A stretch of DNA of 64,000 nucleotides from Entomomonas sp. E2T0 (GCF_025985425.1 NZ_CP094972.1:1736001-1800000), one strand, 5' to 3'; shown: positions 7,614-19,234, numbered from the stretch's first letter. The notes: generated by a model not told the origin, from the sequence alone. Translations and numbers: made by a program.

Positions 7614-10013
7614 TTAGAATAATTCCATAGGCGCTACATCATCACTTGACATAGGAAGACCTGAAGAATCATCTCCCTTGATAGCATCCTCTTTCTTAAA
7701 TAGCTCCGTATAAGTTCTTTGTGAGTTATCAGAAGCTAGACGGCCAGTATCCGCATCTATTTTAAGTTGTACAATACCTGCGGGCTTGGGCATGGTCTTA
7801 TTAGGTTTATCTTTTAACGCTACTTGCATATAGTCAATCCAAATAGGCAGAGCTAAGGTGCCACCATATTCACGGCGTCCTAATGTATCTGGTTTATCAA
7901 AGCCAACCCAAACAACGGTTGTGTAATCACCATTATAGCCTGCAAACCAAGCATCTTTAGTGTCATTTGTGGTACCTGTTTTTCCTGCTAGATCTGTACG
8001 TTTTAATGCTAAAGCTCTTGTACCTGTACCACGTTTAATTACATCTTGTAAGATACTATTCATAATATAAGCTGTGCGCTTATCAATAACAGACTCAGCT
8101 ATATTAGGTATGGTTTTTGGTTGATCATCTTTTTCCATAGGCATAAGTACAGCTTTATGCTCACTAACTTCGGTTATTGTTTGGTTTATTTCTGGAATAG
8201 CAGGTGGTGTAGCTGTAAAAATAACTTTGTCATTACGGTCTTTAATTTCATCAATTACATAAGGATAGATTTTATAGCCACCACTAGCAAATACAGTCCA
8301 TGCACGGGCTATTTGCATTGGTGATACATCAGCTGAGCCTAATGCAAGTGAAAGAGAGGGTGGTAAACTTTCTTTGGCAAAACCAAATTTTTCAATATAG
8401 TCTAATGTATTATCAATACCTACACTTTGTAATAAACGAATAGTTACTAAGTTTCTAGAGCGGTATAAACCTTCCCTTAAACTAATAGGTCCTAAGAATT
8501 TATTACCATCATTTTTTGGTTTCCATTTTTTCTTATTAGAACCATCCTCTACAACAATAGGGGCATCATTAATCTTGCTTGCTGCAGTGAACCCTGCATC
8601 TAATGCTGCGCTATAAATAAAAGGTTTAAAGCTGGAACCTGGTTGGCGTTTAGCTTGGGTAACACGGTTATAGTTACTTTGATCAAATGAAAAGCCGCCT
8701 ACGAGCGCTTCAACAGCACCTGTTTGTGAGTTCAATGAAACTAAGGCAGATTCCGCTTTAGGGAGCTGACTAAAGTATAAAGTTCCTTGTTGATCCCTTT
8801 GTACACGAATTAAGTCACCCACTTTAACAATATCTTTAGGGGTTTTAGGTAGAGGCCCCATGCTATTGTTAGATAAATAAGATCTTGCCCATTTCATTGT
8901 TGCCCAAGCAACTATTTCTTGCTGGTTTTGTTGAGTAAGCACAGTAATATTTTGCTCATCAATAGCTGTTACTATAGCCGGTTCTAAATAACCAATAGAT
9001 TTTTGTTCTTTAAGTATATTAGACCAACTTTCTATTGCTATTGATGGTTGTTCTGCACCACGATAACCATGACGTTTGTCATATTCTAATAAACCTTTGC
9101 GTAAAGCCTGATTAGCCGCTTCTTGTAAAGGTGAGGAAATAGTAGCAGTTACTTGATAGCCATCTGTATAAGCAGCATCACCATATTTTTCAACCATTTC
9201 TGAGCGTATTATTTCAGCTATATAAGGTGCGGCAAGCTCAGGAATGGCATCATGGCGTTTAGCTGTCTCTGGTTCAGCTTTAGCTTTTTCATAGTCTGCT
9301 TTATTGATCATTCTCAAGTTATACATTCTGGAAAGAATCCAATTTCTTCTTTCTAAGCTACGTTTAGGATTAATAATTGGATTATTAGCTGATGGTGCTT
9401 TAGGAAGACCAGCTAAAGTGGCCATTTGAGCCAATGATAAATCTTTAACAGATTTCCCATAATAAACTTGAGAAGCAGCTTCAATTCCGTAAGAGCGATA
9501 ACCTAAAAATATTTTATTAAGGTATAACTCTAAAATTTCTTCTTTGGTTAATTCCTGTTCTAATTTTAAAGCTAACAAGATTTCTCTTGCTTTACGTATA
9601 TAGGTTTGCTCACTTGATAAAAAATAATTTCTTGCAACCTGCATAGTGATAGTACTGCCACCTGATTGTTTATGGCCGGTGGTTGCTAATTCAAGTATTG
9701 CACGTAGTAAACTTTTAAGATCAATGCCATAGTGGCTTTTAAAGTTATCATCTTCTGCTGCCAATAATGCATTAACAAAATTAGGAGGGATTTCCTTGTA
9801 GGCAATAGGTGAGCGACGCATTTCTCCAAATTCAGCAATTAGCTTATTATCTGCACTATAAACACGTAATGGTATTTGTAATTCTATGTGGCGTATTGAT
9901 TCAATAGACGGTAAATTGTGGCTCAAATAAAGAGCTGCGCCACTGATTACAAGTGGAACTACACAAATTAATGATATAAAAGACCACCAAATAAATTTAT
10001 ATAAACGAATCAA
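7614..10013 (-). CDS. mrcA: Penicillin-binding protein 1A (bifunctional transglycosylase/transpeptidase)
   Basis: The protein has 799 residues and polymerises and crosslinks peptidoglycan at the inner membrane. One N-terminal transmembrane segment (about 10-30) is followed by the GT51 transglycosylase domain with AAEDDNF and GGSTITMQVARN. An OB-like insert (KVGDLIRVQRD) precedes the transpeptidase domain with SSFK (about residue 460), SRN and KTGTTND (about 677). All catalytic motifs are intact. It is divergent from pilM, the arrangement of ponA and pilMNOPQ in Pseudomonas. Confidence 0.95.
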   Translation of the reverse strand: MIRLYKFIWWSFISLICVVPLVISGAALYLSHNLPSIESIRHIELQIPLRVYSADNKLIAEFGEMRRSPIAYKEIPPNFVNALLAAEDDNFKSHYGIDLKSLLRAILELATTGHKQSGGSTITMQVARNYFLSSEQTYIRKAREILLALKLEQELTKEEILELYLNKIFLGYRSYGIEAASQVYYGKSVKDLSLAQMATLAGLPKAPSANNPIINPKRSLERRNWILSRMYNLRMINKADYEKAKAEPETAKRHDAIPELAAPYIAEIIRSEMVEKYGDAAYTDGYQVTATISSPLQEAANQALRKGLLEYDKRHGYRGAEQPSIAIESWSNILKEQKSIGYLEPAIVTAIDEQNITVLTQQNQQEIVAWATMKWARSYLSNNSMGPLPKTPKDIVKVGDLIRVQRDQQGTLYFSQLPKAESALVSLNSQTGAVEALVGGFSFDQSNYNRVTQAKRQPGSSFKPFIYSAALDAGFTAASKINDAPIVVEDGSNKKKWKPKNDGNKFLGPISLREGLYRSRNLVTIRLLQSVGIDNTLDYIEKFGFAKESLPPSLSLALGSADVSPMQIARAWTVFASGGYKIYPYVIDEIKDRNDKVIFTATPPAIPEINQTITEVSEHKAVLMPMEKDDQPKTIPNIAESVIDKRTAYIMNSILQDVIKRGTGTRALALKRTDLAGKTGTTNDTKDAWFAGYNGDYTTVVWVGFDKPDTLGRREYGGTLALPIWIDYMQVALKDKPNKTMPKPAGIVQLKIDADTGRLASDNSQRTYTELFKKEDAIKGDDSSGLPMSSDDVAPMELF

Positions 10014-10210
10014 AATTAATAAATTCCTAGCAAATAATAGTAATATTTTGTTAAAATTATTGAGTTAGAACAACACTTGCGACATATTATAGCTTTTTTA
10101 CGTAAAGATCACTATGAATTGAGTAGTAAAATTTGATATTTATATATAGTATATAGTGTGTACAGAGTAATTTTTTCCGTAAGTTGCGGATGTAGATAGG
10201 GAAAAACATC

Positions 10211-11269
10211 GTGCTATTCAAAAAGAAAGTTAAAAAGTTATTGGGGATTGATATAGGGGCTAGCTCCGTGAGAGTGGTGGACTTAGATCAGTCAGGTGCT
10301 TCTTATATATTGAATGGGTATGCTGTCGAAGAACTGCCATTGGGCGTTGTTTCTGATAGAAATATCCATGATATCGAAGCAGTTGGTAAAGTCTTAGAGA
10401 AAGCTGTTAAAGCTGCTAAGGTTAAGGCAACGTCTGCTGTAGTAGCAGTTGGTGGCTCATCTGTGATTACTCGTGTTGTAGAAGTTACAAAAGGAATGAG
10501 TGATGCGGATGTAGAAGTTCAACTGCAATTAGAAGCGGATCAATATATTCCTTATCCTTTAGATGAAGTGGCTATTGACTTTGCACGCTTAGGTACATCA
10601 TCACCCAATGATGATTCTAAAGAAGAAGTTTTGTTAGCTGCTTGCCGCAAAGAAAGTATCGAAACGAGAGAAGCAGTATTAGCTTATACAGGATTATCAG
10701 CAGGTGTTGTTGATCTTGAATCCTATGCTATGGAGCGGGCAGCAGCACTTATCCCTATGGTGAAAAGCGCCGGCGCTGCTGCACCAATTGCTGTTATTGA
10801 TATTGGATCATCAATGCTTAGTTTTAATATTATCCATAATGGACATATTATTTATAATCGTGAGCAAATGTTTGGTGGTCGTCAACTTACTGAAGAGATA
10901 CAAAGACACTACGGTTTAACCTTCCTTGATGCAGAGCGTGCGAAGAAAAGAGGAGAGTTGCCTGAGGATTATGAGCAATCAGTATTACAAGGATTTATGG
11001 ATCAAATCTCTGATCAAATAGCTCGTTCCTTACAGTTTTTCTTTGCAACAGGACAACATAATACTATTGATGGAATTGTTCTAGCTGGTGGTGGTGCACG
11101 TATTCAGCAATTACCAAGTTATATCCAAGATAAATTGAACATCGCAACAGAGATGGCTAATCCTTTTGCCGAGATGAAAACATCATCTAAAATTAATGCA
11201 TCTGTATTGGCACAGGATGCACCATCACTGATGATTGCTTGTGGTTTAGCAATGAGGAGTTTTGACTAA
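10211..11269 (+). CDS. pilM: Type IV pilus inner-membrane assembly protein PilM
   Basis: The 352-residue cytoplasmic actin-like (FtsA/PilM) ATPase fold has phosphate-binding LLGIDIGASSVRVVDL near the N-terminus, IAVIDIGSSMLSFNI in the middle and LAGGGARI near the end. PilM links PilN to the pilus motor. The gene starts at GTG. It is first in a tight pilMNOPQ operon; its TAA overlaps the pilN ATG by one base. The upstream region (10014-10210) is AT-rich, shared with the divergent PBP1A gene and probably holds both promoters. Confidence 0.95.
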   Translation: MLFKKKVKKLLGIDIGASSVRVVDLDQSGASYILNGYAVEELPLGVVSDRNIHDIEAVGKVLEKAVKAAKVKATSAVVAVGGSSVITRVVEVTKGMSDADVEVQLQLEADQYIPYPLDEVAIDFARLGTSSPNDDSKEEVLLAACRKESIETREAVLAYTGLSAGVVDLESYAMERAAALIPMVKSAGAAAPIAVIDIGSSMLSFNIIHNGHIIYNREQMFGGRQLTEEIQRHYGLTFLDAERAKKRGELPEDYEQSVLQGFMDQISDQIARSLQFFFATGQHNTIDGIVLAGGGARIQQLPSYIQDKLNIATEMANPFAEMKTSSKINASVLAQDAPSLMIACGLAMRSFD

Positions 11270-11838
11270 TGGTACGTATTAATTTATTACCATGGCGTGA
11301 GCAGCTACGGGAAGAGCGGAAACGTCAATTTTTTATAGCTGTAGCAGTTGCTGTAGTGGTTGCTGTTATTTTGGTTTATATTGCTAATAAGTATTTTGAG
11401 TTACAAGTTGAAAATCAAAATTTACGTAATAGTTATCTAAAGCAACAAATTACGGTAATGGATAATAATCTTAAAATAATTGAGGATTTGAAATCTAAAA
11501 AATCTGAATTATTATCTCGGATGAAGATTATTCAAGATTTACAGTCAAATCGTCAAATTCTAGCGAGATTATTAGACCAATTTGTTCGTACCTTGCCAGA
11601 GGGTGTTTTTTATACTTCTTTATCTAAAAGTAATAAACAAATCACTATTCAAGGTATGACAGTTTCTAATAATCGTGTTTCACAATTGATGCGTAATTTT
11701 GATAACTCACCATGGTTAGCTAATCCTAATTTGGCTGTGATTACTCAAATCAACAAAAAAGATCCAAATGACAAAACAGCAAGTTTTACTTTATTAGTTG
11801 ATCAAGGTGAACCAAAGGATGGGGGGGCTATACAATGA
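11269..11838 (+). CDS. pilN: Type IV pilus alignment protein PilN
   Basis: The 189-residue protein has the short cytoplasmic motif INLLPWREQLREERKRQF, which binds PilM. One transmembrane helix (about 22-40), a coiled-coil stretch (about 45-85) and a periplasmic ferredoxin-like domain follow. It pairs with PilO in the inner-membrane alignment complex. Start and stop overlap its neighbours (TAATG with pilM, 4 bp with pilO), indicating translational coupling. Confidence 0.95.
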   Translation: MVRINLLPWREQLREERKRQFFIAVAVAVVVAVILVYIANKYFELQVENQNLRNSYLKQQITVMDNNLKIIEDLKSKKSELLSRMKIIQDLQSNRQILARLLDQFVRTLPEGVFYTSLSKSNKQITIQGMTVSNNRVSQLMRNFDNSPWLANPNLAVITQINKKDPNDKTASFTLLVDQGEPKDGGAIQ

Positions 11839-12437
11839 GTCTTGATTTAAAAAGCTTAGATCTAAACAATTTAGATCTTAAGAGTCCTGGAACATGGCCT
11901 CTACCTATTATGGTTCTTGCTTGTTTATTGGTATTAATTGTTATTTGTGTTTTAGGTTATAACTTTGTTTTAAGTGATGTTCGTGCCTCTTTAGAAAAAG
12001 CAAGGGGTCAAGAGCCAAAGTTGAAAGCAGACTTTGAAACAAAGGCTGCTCAATCAGCTAGTTTAAACGCTTATAAGGCTCAAATGGATGCTATTGAGGA
12101 ATCATTTAGTGGTTTACTAAAGCAATTACCAGCTGAAACTGAAGTGCCAGGTTTAATTGAAGATGTAACTAAAGCGGGTTTAACGAGCGGTTTAGAATTT
12201 AAACAAATTAGACTTCAAAAAGAAGTAAAACAGCCTTTTTATGTAGAGTTGCCTGTACAAATTACCATAACGGGTAATTATCACGCATTTGCTAATTTTG
12301 CTACTAAGGTTGCTGCATTACCTAGGATTGTTACATTAAATGATTTTTCAATAAAACCAGAGGTGGTAGGAGATTCTTCTAAGTTAACTATTAATGTTTT
12401 AGCGAAAACATACCGTTACCGTGAGGATGTGAAATGA
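11835..12437 (+). CDS. pilO: Type IV pilus alignment protein PilO
   Basis: The protein has 200 residues: a short cytoplasmic tail with near-repeated LDLKSLDLNNLDLKS, one transmembrane helix (about 24-45), a coiled coil, then a periplasmic ferredoxin-like fold (VELPVQITITGNYHAFANF). It heterodimerises with PilN and contacts PilP. ATGA overlap at the start couples it to pilN, and another ATGA overlap at the end couples it to pilP. Confidence 0.93.
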   Translation: MSLDLKSLDLNNLDLKSPGTWPLPIMVLACLLVLIVICVLGYNFVLSDVRASLEKARGQEPKLKADFETKAAQSASLNAYKAQMDAIEESFSGLLKQLPAETEVPGLIEDVTKAGLTSGLEFKQIRLQKEVKQPFYVELPVQITITGNYHAFANFATKVAALPRIVTLNDFSIKPEVVGDSSKLTINVLAKTYRYREDVK

Positions 12438-12964
12438 TAATGTTTAAACGCATTCTATTCTTGGGTGTATTAACAAGTGTATTGGTAGGTTGTGGAAACT
12501 CAGGTATTACCGATTTAGAAGAATATACCGATCGTATTAAAGCTAGGCCTGCTAGGGCAATTGAACCTTTGCCTGAACCAAAGCCTTATTTACCTTTTTC
12601 ATATACAGCTACTTTTATGAGAGACCCTTTTCAAAGTCAAGATGCTATTATGCAACCAAAACCAGATCCTGATGAGTCAGGTGTTAAATGTGTTATGCCT
12701 GATTTGACAAGGCCAAAACAATATTTAGAAGGCTTTGATATAGGATCATTTGCTATGGTGGGTACAATAGAAAATGACAAAGAGCATTATGCATTATTGC
12801 GTGGTGCTGGAGGTATTCATCGCATAAGAGTAGGAGATTACATTGGTGTAAATCATGGACAAGTAATCTCCATTAATGATTTTGGACTTGAAGTTCTAGA
12901 GAAAATTTCTGATGGTAATGAAGGTTGCCGAGAAAGACCCTATACCTTAGAGCTTAAAAATTAA
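12434..12964 (+). CDS. pilP: Type IV pilus lipoprotein PilP
   Basis: The protein has 176 residues with a lipoprotein signal ending at VLVGC (Cys about residue 20), so it is inner-membrane-anchored and periplasmic. The body contains the PilP pattern RDPFQ and MVGTIENDKEHYALLRGAGGIHRIRVGDYIG, a beta domain that binds the secretin PilQ. It bridges the PilNO inner complex to the outer-membrane channel. Confidence 0.93.
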   Translation: MIMFKRILFLGVLTSVLVGCGNSGITDLEEYTDRIKARPARAIEPLPEPKPYLPFSYTATFMRDPFQSQDAIMQPKPDPDESGVKCVMPDLTRPKQYLEGFDIGSFAMVGTIENDKEHYALLRGAGGIHRIRVGDYIGVNHGQVISINDFGLEVLEKISDGNEGCRERPYTLELKN

Positions 12965-12981
12965 TCTTAAGGATGTTACAG

Positions 12982-15207
12982 ATGAAAAAGAATACCCCAA
13001 TTGAACAACGGAAAACAGCAATGAATGTTTCTTTAATACGTTTAAGTGTAGCTTTATTAGGTATGGCTATTCCCTCAATATTATATGCAGCTAATTTAAA
13101 AGATATGGATGTTGTTTCTTTACCTGGCGAACGGGTAGAGCTTAAATTAATGTTTGATGAACCAGTAGCAGCGCCTAATGGTTATACAATTGATCAGCCT
13201 GCACGTATTGCCCTTGATTTACCTGGTGTTACAAGCCAATTAGGTGAGAAAAGAAGGGCTGTTGGTATAGGTAATGTAAGAAATCTAACAGTAGTTGAAT
13301 CTAAAAATGTAACGCGATTAGTGGTAGGCTTAAATACTTTAGTACCTTATACAACGCGTGCAGAAGGCAATAATATTTTTATTATATTAGGTGATAAAAC
13401 TACGGCATCACCAGTTGCTCAAACAAATACTGCTTCTACAGTATCTACTAAGCCAACAAATAATGTTACGCCAGTTACCACAAAAGCAGTTACCTCAGTT
13501 GGAAATGCTATTGAAAATATTGATTTTAGACGTGGTGATAATGGTGAAGGTAATATTGTCGTTAAGTTATCAAATAGTACAATTAGTCCTGATGTACAAG
13601 AAAAGGGAGGTAAAATAGTTCTTAATTTCCCTAAAACACAATTACCTGAATCATTACGTGTACGGTTAGATGTTAAAGATTTTGCAACGCCTGTGCAGTT
13701 TATTAACTCAACAGCTAAATCGGATGGTTCGAGTATTTCTATTGAGCCTAAGGGAAATTATGATTATTTAGTTTTTCAAGCTAATGATGAATTAACTGTT
13801 AGTGTTAAACATGTATCTGCAGAAGAAAAACAACGCCGTTTAGAAGATCAAGGTGTTTTTAAAGGTGATACTTTATCTTTAAATTTCCAAGATATTGAAG
13901 TAAGAAGTGTATTACAAATTCTAGCAGATTTTACTAAATTAAATTTAGTGGCTACTGATTCAGTAACAGGTAATATTACTTTACGTTTACAAAATGTACC
14001 ATGGGATCAAGCATTAGATATTATCATGCGTACAAGAGGGCTTGCAAAGCGTCAAGAAGGTAATATTCTTATTATTGCTCCTGCTGATGAGTTAGCAGAG
14101 TCTGCTCGTAGAATGTTTGATGCTGAACAAACATTAAAAGCAACACAACCTTTACGTCGTGAGCTTATCCCTGTTAATTATGCTGATGCTACAAGTATTA
14201 TTGCATTATTCCAAGCAACTATGTCCCAGACTAATAGTGTACAAACTAATCAGAATGGTGCTTATAATGCGAATATGACTAGTAATGATCGAGGTTCTTT
14301 GACTGTTGATAAGCGTACTAACACGATTATTGCTTATCAAACAGAAGAACGTTTAGAAGAGTTAAGACGTATTATCACTCAGTTAGACCGACCTGTGCGT
14401 CAAGTACAAATTGAAGCACGTATTGTTGAGGCTAATGTTGATTTCGCTAAAAGCCTAGGGGTTCGTTGGGGAGCTGATATTGGCTCAAAATCTCGTAATT
14501 GGCAAAGTTATGGTGGTGCTGATGGTCGTGTAAACTCTGAGGGCGCTGGCAAAGATTTTGGTAATCTTGGTACATCGATTACTCATGATGGAGATAACTA
14601 CATGTGGACACCAGCAGCACCAGTAGTAGACTTAGGTGCGGCAAATGCCACCTCAGGTATTGGTATAGGTTTTTTTAGTTCGAATGTAATGATTGATTTA
14701 AAATTAAATGCTATGCAGAAATCTGGACAAGGTGAGATAATTTCTCAACCGAAAGTAACAACTTCAGATAAAGAAACTGCAAGGATTATGAAAGGTCAAG
14801 AAGTACCTTATCAAGAAGCCTCTTCAAGTGGTGCTACTTCTACTTCATTTAAGGAGGCATTACTTTCTTTAGAGGTAACTCCACAAATTACTCCAGATAA
14901 TCAAATTATGATGGCTGTTACAGTGACTAAAGACTCTGTTAATGAGTCACGGACATATCAAGGTGTTCCACCCATTAATAAAAATGAAGTTAATGCTAAA
15001 GTATTAGTGTCTGATGGTGAAACTATTGTATTAGGTGGTGTGTTCCAGAATGAACAAAGTAAAGTAACAGAAAAAGTACCATTCTTAGGTGATTTACCTG
15101 TGATGGGACGCTTGTTCCGTCGTGATACTGTATCTAATACTAAACAAGAGTTATTAATTTTTATAACTCCACGTATTATTGATAGTAAGGCGTTTGCTTC
15201 GAGATAA
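12982..15207 (+). CDS. pilQ: Type IV pilus secretin PilQ
   Basis: This is a 741-residue outer-membrane secretin. A signal peptide (about 20-37, ending LYAA) is followed by two AMIN domains that bind peptidoglycan, an STN/N1 region ([24 protein letters not shown]), then the secretin domain ([25 protein letters not shown] ... [17 protein letters not shown]). The start at 12982 is chosen because AAGG at 12969-12972 is correctly spaced for it and too close to the ATG at 12973. The gene's 3' end abuts aroK. Confidence 0.95.
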   Translation: MKKNTPIEQRKTAMNVSLIRLSVALLGMAIPSILYAANLKDMDVVSLPGERVELKLMFDEPVAAPNGYTIDQPARIALDLPGVTSQLGEKRRAVGIGNVRNLTVVESKNVTRLVVGLNTLVPYTTRAEGNNIFIILGDKTTASPVAQTNTASTVSTKPTNNVTPVTTKAVTSVGNAIENIDFRRGDNGEGNIVVKLSNSTISPDVQEKGGKIVLNFPKTQLPESLRVRLDVKDFATPVQFINSTAKSDGSSISIEPKGNYDYLVFQANDELTVSVKHVSAEEKQRRLEDQGVFKGDTLSLNFQDIEVRSVLQILADFTKLNLVATDSVTGNITLRLQNVPWDQALDIIMRTRGLAKRQEGNILIIAPADELAESARRMFDAEQTLKATQPLRRELIPVNYADATSIIALFQATMSQTNSVQTNQNGAYNANMTSNDRGSLTVDKRTNTIIAYQTEERLEELRRIITQLDRPVRQVQIEARIVEANVDFAKSLGVRWGADIGSKSRNWQSYGGADGRVNSEGAGKDFGNLGTSITHDGDNYMWTPAAPVVDLGAANATSGIGIGFFSSNVMIDLKLNAMQKSGQGEIISQPKVTTSDKETARIMKGQEVPYQEASSSGATSTSFKEALLSLEVTPQITPDNQIMMAVTVTKDSVNESRTYQGVPPINKNEVNAKVLVSDGETIVLGGVFQNEQSKVTEKVPFLGDLPVMGRLFRRDTVSNTKQELLIFITPRIIDSKAFASR

Positions 15208-15211
15208 CACG

Positions 15212-15727
15212 TTGTCAAGATGTTTAACATTAGTGGGCCCAATGGGAGCTGGAAAAAGCACCATTGGGCGTCTACTTTCTAGAGAGCTCAATTTACCTTT
15301 TATTGATTCGGATCGTGAGATAGAAGCACGTTCAGGTGCCAGTATTTCATGGATTTTTGATGTGGAAGGTGAAAAGGGATTTAGAGATAGAGAACAAAAT
15401 ATTATTACAGAGATTTGTAATGAAGGTAATGATGGTTTTGTTTTAGCCACAGGTGGTGGTGCAATTCTTCGAGAAGAAACACGACAGATATTGTTTGATA
15501 AAACAACCGTTATTTATTTGCATGCTTCTGTTGAACAGCAGATATCACGCACAGCAAAAGATAAACAAAGGCCACTATTGCAAGTAGCTGATCCTAAAAA
15601 AGTATTACAAGACCTTATGGCTATAAGGGATCCATTATACCGTCAAGTAGCTCATATAATTATCACAACTGATGAGCGTCATCCACGTTTTTTAATCCAA
15701 CATATTTTAGAATCTTTAGGTTTGTAG
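15212..15727 (+). CDS. aroK: Shikimate kinase
   Basis: The enzyme has about 171 residues and phosphorylates shikimate with ATP. The Walker A is [20 protein letters not shown], with shikimate-binding [17 protein letters not shown] and the [13 protein letters not shown] motif. No ATG is available; the frame is open from TTG 15179 inside pilQ. I choose TTG 15212 because it gives the usual family length and starts five bases after the pilQ stop; TTG 15194 is an alternative. The weak non-ATG start suggests low translation or coupling to pilQ. Confidence 0.92.
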   Translation: MSRCLTLVGPMGAGKSTIGRLLSRELNLPFIDSDREIEARSGASISWIFDVEGEKGFRDREQNIITEICNEGNDGFVLATGGGAILREETRQILFDKTTVIYLHASVEQQISRTAKDKQRPLLQVADPKKVLQDLMAIRDPLYRQVAHIIITTDERHPRFLIQHILESLGL

Positions 15728-15771
15728 TAAAGTTCTACTCAATTACTTCTATTATTTATCTGGAATTTAAT

Positions 15772-16875
15772 ATGCATAGGTTACAAGTAGAGTTAGGTGA
15801 TCGTAGCTACCCTATTTTTATTGGTGAAAGCTTATTTCGAAAAGAATTGCTTGAGCCTTATATTAAAGGTAGTCAAGTAGTTGTGGTAACCAATGAAACA
15901 GTAGCACCTTTATATTTAGATAGTTTATTAGCTCAACTAGTAGATTATCAATATGAAAGTGTAGTGTTACCAGATGGAGAAAAGTATAAAAATTGGCAGA
16001 CATTACAACTAATTTTTGATGGTTTGCTTACAGCAGAGTGTACCCGTAAGGTTACCTTAATTGCTTTAGGTGGTGGTGTCATTGGTGATATGACTGGTTT
16101 TGCTGCTGCTTGTTATCAACGAGGTGTTAATTTTATTCAAGTACCTACTACATTATTATCTCAAGTTGATTCTTCTGTAGGTGGCAAAACAGGGATTAAT
16201 CATGACTTAGGCAAAAATATGATAGGTGCATTTTATCAGCCTAAGTCAGTTATTATTGATATTAGCACTTTGCATACATTACCTGCAAGAGAGCTATCAG
16301 CAGGCTTAGCAGAAGTTATCAAATATGGCTTGATTGCAGATAAAGATTTTTTTGACTGGTTAGAGTTAAATATTGATCAGCTAAAAAGCTTGGATACACA
16401 AAGTTTAATTAAAGCGATTGAATGGTCTTGCGATATTAAAGCGCGTGTAGTGGCGATGGATGAGACAGAGTCAGGAATTCGCGCTATTTTAAATTTGGGT
16501 CATACATTTGGTCATGCTATTGAGACGCATCAAGGCTATGGTAATTGGTTACATGGCGAAGCAGTTGCAGCAGGTACGGTAATGGCTTTAGAAATGTCTA
16601 TGCAACTAGGTTGGCTATCAGCACAAGATCGTGATAGAGGTATTAAATTATTCGCTAAAGCTGGTTTACCCATTGTTCCACCTACTAACATGACCGCAAA
16701 TGATTTTCTAAAATATATGCGGGTAGATAAAAAAACGTTAGATGGACAAATACGTCTTGTTTTATTACAAAAAATAGGTGAAGCAGTAGTAACAAGTGAA
16801 TTTGCTAGTGATATATTGAATGCTATACTATCCACTAATTATCAACAATTGCTTGACTCTATTTTGACGGATTAA
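15772..16875 (+). CDS. aroB: 3-dehydroquinate synthase
   Basis: The 367-residue NAD- and metal-dependent enzyme converts DAHP to 3-dehydroquinate, the second shikimate-pathway step. Visible are [20 protein letters not shown] (NAD loop), [48 protein letters not shown] and [10 protein letters not shown], which include the metal-binding Glu and His residues. Length is normal. aroK-aroB order is standard in gammaproteobacteria. Confidence 0.97.
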   Translation: MHRLQVELGDRSYPIFIGESLFRKELLEPYIKGSQVVVVTNETVAPLYLDSLLAQLVDYQYESVVLPDGEKYKNWQTLQLIFDGLLTAECTRKVTLIALGGGVIGDMTGFAAACYQRGVNFIQVPTTLLSQVDSSVGGKTGINHDLGKNMIGAFYQPKSVIIDISTLHTLPARELSAGLAEVIKYGLIADKDFFDWLELNIDQLKSLDTQSLIKAIEWSCDIKARVVAMDETESGIRAILNLGHTFGHAIETHQGYGNWLHGEAVAAGTVMALEMSMQLGWLSAQDRDRGIKLFAKAGLPIVPPTNMTANDFLKYMRVDKKTLDGQIRLVLLQKIGEAVVTSEFASDILNAILSTNYQQLLDSILTD

Positions 16876-16879
16876 ATAA

Positions 16880-18382
16880 ATGAATACGTTACGGGCAGAT
16901 GAACCTTTTTTAAGTTATTATCAGTTAGACCATGATCCTTTTGCTGCAAGGGTTCCTAACTTTAAATTTTTCCCTGCTCAGCGTAAAACTATTTTAGGGC
17001 AGTTGCATCATTTAGCTCGTCATAGTCAGTTGATGTTATTAATAACAGGGCCTAAAGGTAGTGGTAAAACACTATTAAGACAAGCACTGATAGCAAGTGT
17101 TAATAAAGACACTATAAAAATTATTAATATTTCAGCGGCTGATTGTGAAAAAGTTTCAGATGTTTTAGCTTTGTTAGTAGAAGAGCTACAAGCGACCAAT
17201 AATACAATAGCAGCTATTATTGAGCAAATCAGTAAGTTGTCAGAACAAAGTATCAGCCTATATTTTATGATAGATGATGCTGACCAATTATCAGAAGATA
17301 TTATCCAATTATTATTAAATTTAGCTAATGAGCATTTAGCCAGTTTGCACATATTTTTATTTGCTAGACCAAATTTATTAGATCAATTAGAAAGTTCTTC
17401 ATTAGCTAAAGAAGTTACCTTTAATTTGCCATTAACGCCTTATACTTTAGAAGAAATTAAAGAATATCTTTTATTGCGTTTAGAGGGAGCAGGGCAAGAG
17501 TTAGGTATATTTACTGATGAACAATTGTTAGAGATTTATACAAAATCAGGTGGTTGGCCTGGTGTTATTAATCAGGTGGCTAGAGATATCTTGATTGAAA
17601 ATATGCAACATCAAGATCAATCTTCATTATTTAATGATTTTGATGAAAGTGAGGATGAAGTTGCTCTTTATGCCTCTGATACAACAAGAGAAGTAAAGGC
17701 AGCAAAACCTAAATTAATGTTACCCAAAAAACATTTAGCGATAGCAGGTGTCATTGCAATCGCTTTAGTAGCTATTTTATTATTTTCAAAATCACCTTCT
17801 ACGGAGCAAGAGCCGACCATTGTTGCCAGCCATTATGCAGATTTACCTAGTGATGCAGGTTCTGGTCAAGTTACTCAAGATATACCATTATCAACAGATG
17901 TCGCACCATCCAATAATCAGCCGTTAAATAATGACACTCCAGTTGTTGATAATGCAATGTTACCTCCTCCTGTAGTAACAGAACCTACACCACCTGTTGC
18001 TACTCAAACCCAAACTGTTACTAAGCCAGAAGTTAAACCAGTTGCAAATAATCCACAAGAAGTAACCAAACCCCAAGAAACAGCTAAGCCAGTTGCACAG
18101 GGTAATGCGTGGTATCGTGGTAAAACAGGAGCTAACTTTACTATTCAAGTTAGTGTGGCGAGTAACGAAAAGGCAGCACAAGATTTTATTCGTAAACAAT
18201 CGGGTAGTTATCAATATTTTAAACGCTTAAGAGCAGATAAAATTGATTATGTAATTACTCAAGGTGAATTTACGAGTCGTTCTGCTGCACAAGAGGCAAT
18301 TAAAAAGTTACCTGCAGCTATTCAAGAAAGTAAGCCTTGGGTACGTACTTTTGCAAGTATTAAACAAGAGTTAGCTAATTAG
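16880..18382 (+). CDS. damX: DamX-like cell-division protein (AAA ATPase plus SPOR)
   Basis: The protein has 500 residues. The N-terminal ExeA-like AAA domain (about 1-240) has Walker A GPKGSGKT and Walker [12 protein letters not shown]. One transmembrane helix (about 292-310) and a long Pro/Thr/Val-rich periplasmic linker follow. A C-terminal SPOR domain (about 413-495, [18 protein letters not shown] ... [18 protein letters not shown]) binds denuded septal glycan. It starts 5 bases after aroB. This is the usual aroKB-damX arrangement; the gene name is by synteny and domain order. Confidence 0.88.
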   Translation: MNTLRADEPFLSYYQLDHDPFAARVPNFKFFPAQRKTILGQLHHLARHSQLMLLITGPKGSGKTLLRQALIASVNKDTIKIINISAADCEKVSDVLALLVEELQATNNTIAAIIEQISKLSEQSISLYFMIDDADQLSEDIIQLLLNLANEHLASLHIFLFARPNLLDQLESSSLAKEVTFNLPLTPYTLEEIKEYLLLRLEGAGQELGIFTDEQLLEIYTKSGGWPGVINQVARDILIENMQHQDQSSLFNDFDESEDEVALYASDTTREVKAAKPKLMLPKKHLAIAGVIAIALVAILLFSKSPSTEQEPTIVASHYADLPSDAGSGQVTQDIPLSTDVAPSNNQPLNNDTPVVDNAMLPPPVVTEPTPPVATQTQTVTKPEVKPVANNPQEVTKPQETAKPVAQGNAWYRGKTGANFTIQVSVASNEKAAQDFIRKQSGSYQYFKRLRADKIDYVITQGEFTSRSAAQEAIKKLPAAIQESKPWVRTFASIKQELAN

Positions 18383-18384
18383 TT

Positions 18385-19218
18385 ATGAATTATCATCCAG
18401 CTGAAGAGTCGCCATTAGGTAAAGTAAATCAATATATTGATCATTATCAGCCAGATTTGCTATTTCCAATAGCACGTCAAGTTAAGTGGCAAGAGTTAGG
18501 TTTAACAGCAAATACCTTGCCTTATTACGGTGTTGATATTTGGAATAGTTATGAACTGTCATGGTTAACGCCTTCAGGTAAACCAAAGGTTATGATTGCT
18601 GAGTTTATTATACCTGCGGACTCACCTGCTATTATTGAGTCTAAGTCCTTTAAGCTGTATTTAAATAGTTTTAATCAAACGGTATTTGAGTCGGATGAGG
18701 TTGTAAAGCAGGCCTTAATTACTGACCTTTCGGCAGCAGCAGGAAAGTCTGTTGTTGTTAATTTATATACGTTAGATGCTTTTACTAAATTTGGCCTTAC
18801 TAATGTAGAAGGTATTTGTATAGATGATCTTGATATCAAGATTGATCAATATAATCACCCTACAGCAACTTTATTAAAAACCCATGATAAAGAAGTAGAG
18901 GAGACAGTATATACTCATCTATTAAAATCTAATTGTCCAGTAACAGGACAACCTGATTGGGCTACATTATCCATCACTTATAAAGCAGCTAAACAATTAG
19001 ATCATGGTAGTTTATTACAGTATATTATTAGCTTTCGACAACATGCTGATTTTCATGAGCAATGTATAGAACGTATCTTCTTGGATTTGAATGGCTTATT
19101 GAAACCAGAACAACTGATAGTAATAGGGCGTTATGTAAGGCGTGGTGGTCTGGATATTAATCCTTGTCGTAGCCTTAAGCAAATTGAGTATGGTAACAAT
19201 CGATTAGTAAGGCAGTAA
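18385..19218 (+). CDS. queF: NADPH-dependent 7-cyano-7-deazaguanine reductase (QueF, long type)
   Basis: The 277-residue enzyme reduces preQ0 to preQ1 in queuosine biosynthesis. The two-domain YqcD-type QueF is recognised by the conserved [15 protein letters not shown] motif (about 87-101) and, in the C-terminal half, the catalytic Cys in [13 protein letters not shown] with the E(Q)CIERIF and [14 protein letters not shown] segments. Length matches E. coli QueF (282). It starts 2 bases after the DamX-like gene, so it is the last gene of that transcript; a terminator overlaps its stop codon. Confidence 0.95.
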   Translation: MNYHPAEESPLGKVNQYIDHYQPDLLFPIARQVKWQELGLTANTLPYYGVDIWNSYELSWLTPSGKPKVMIAEFIIPADSPAIIESKSFKLYLNSFNQTVFESDEVVKQALITDLSAAAGKSVVVNLYTLDAFTKFGLTNVEGICIDDLDIKIDQYNHPTATLLKTHDKEVEETVYTHLLKSNCPVTGQPDWATLSITYKAAKQLDHGSLLQYIISFRQHADFHEQCIERIFLDLNGLLKPEQLIVIGRYVRRGGLDINPCRSLKQIEYGNNRLVRQ

Positions 19219-19233
19219 TAAAACTGCCTTATT
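19209..19233. terminator. Terminator shared by queF and the DUF4404 gene
   Basis: AAGGCAGT (19209-19216) pairs with ACTGCCTT (19223-19230) over a 6-nt loop. The stem starts within the queF stop region and a TTATTATT tract follows. It lies between convergent genes. Confidence 0.75.
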
Positions 19234-19234
19234 A

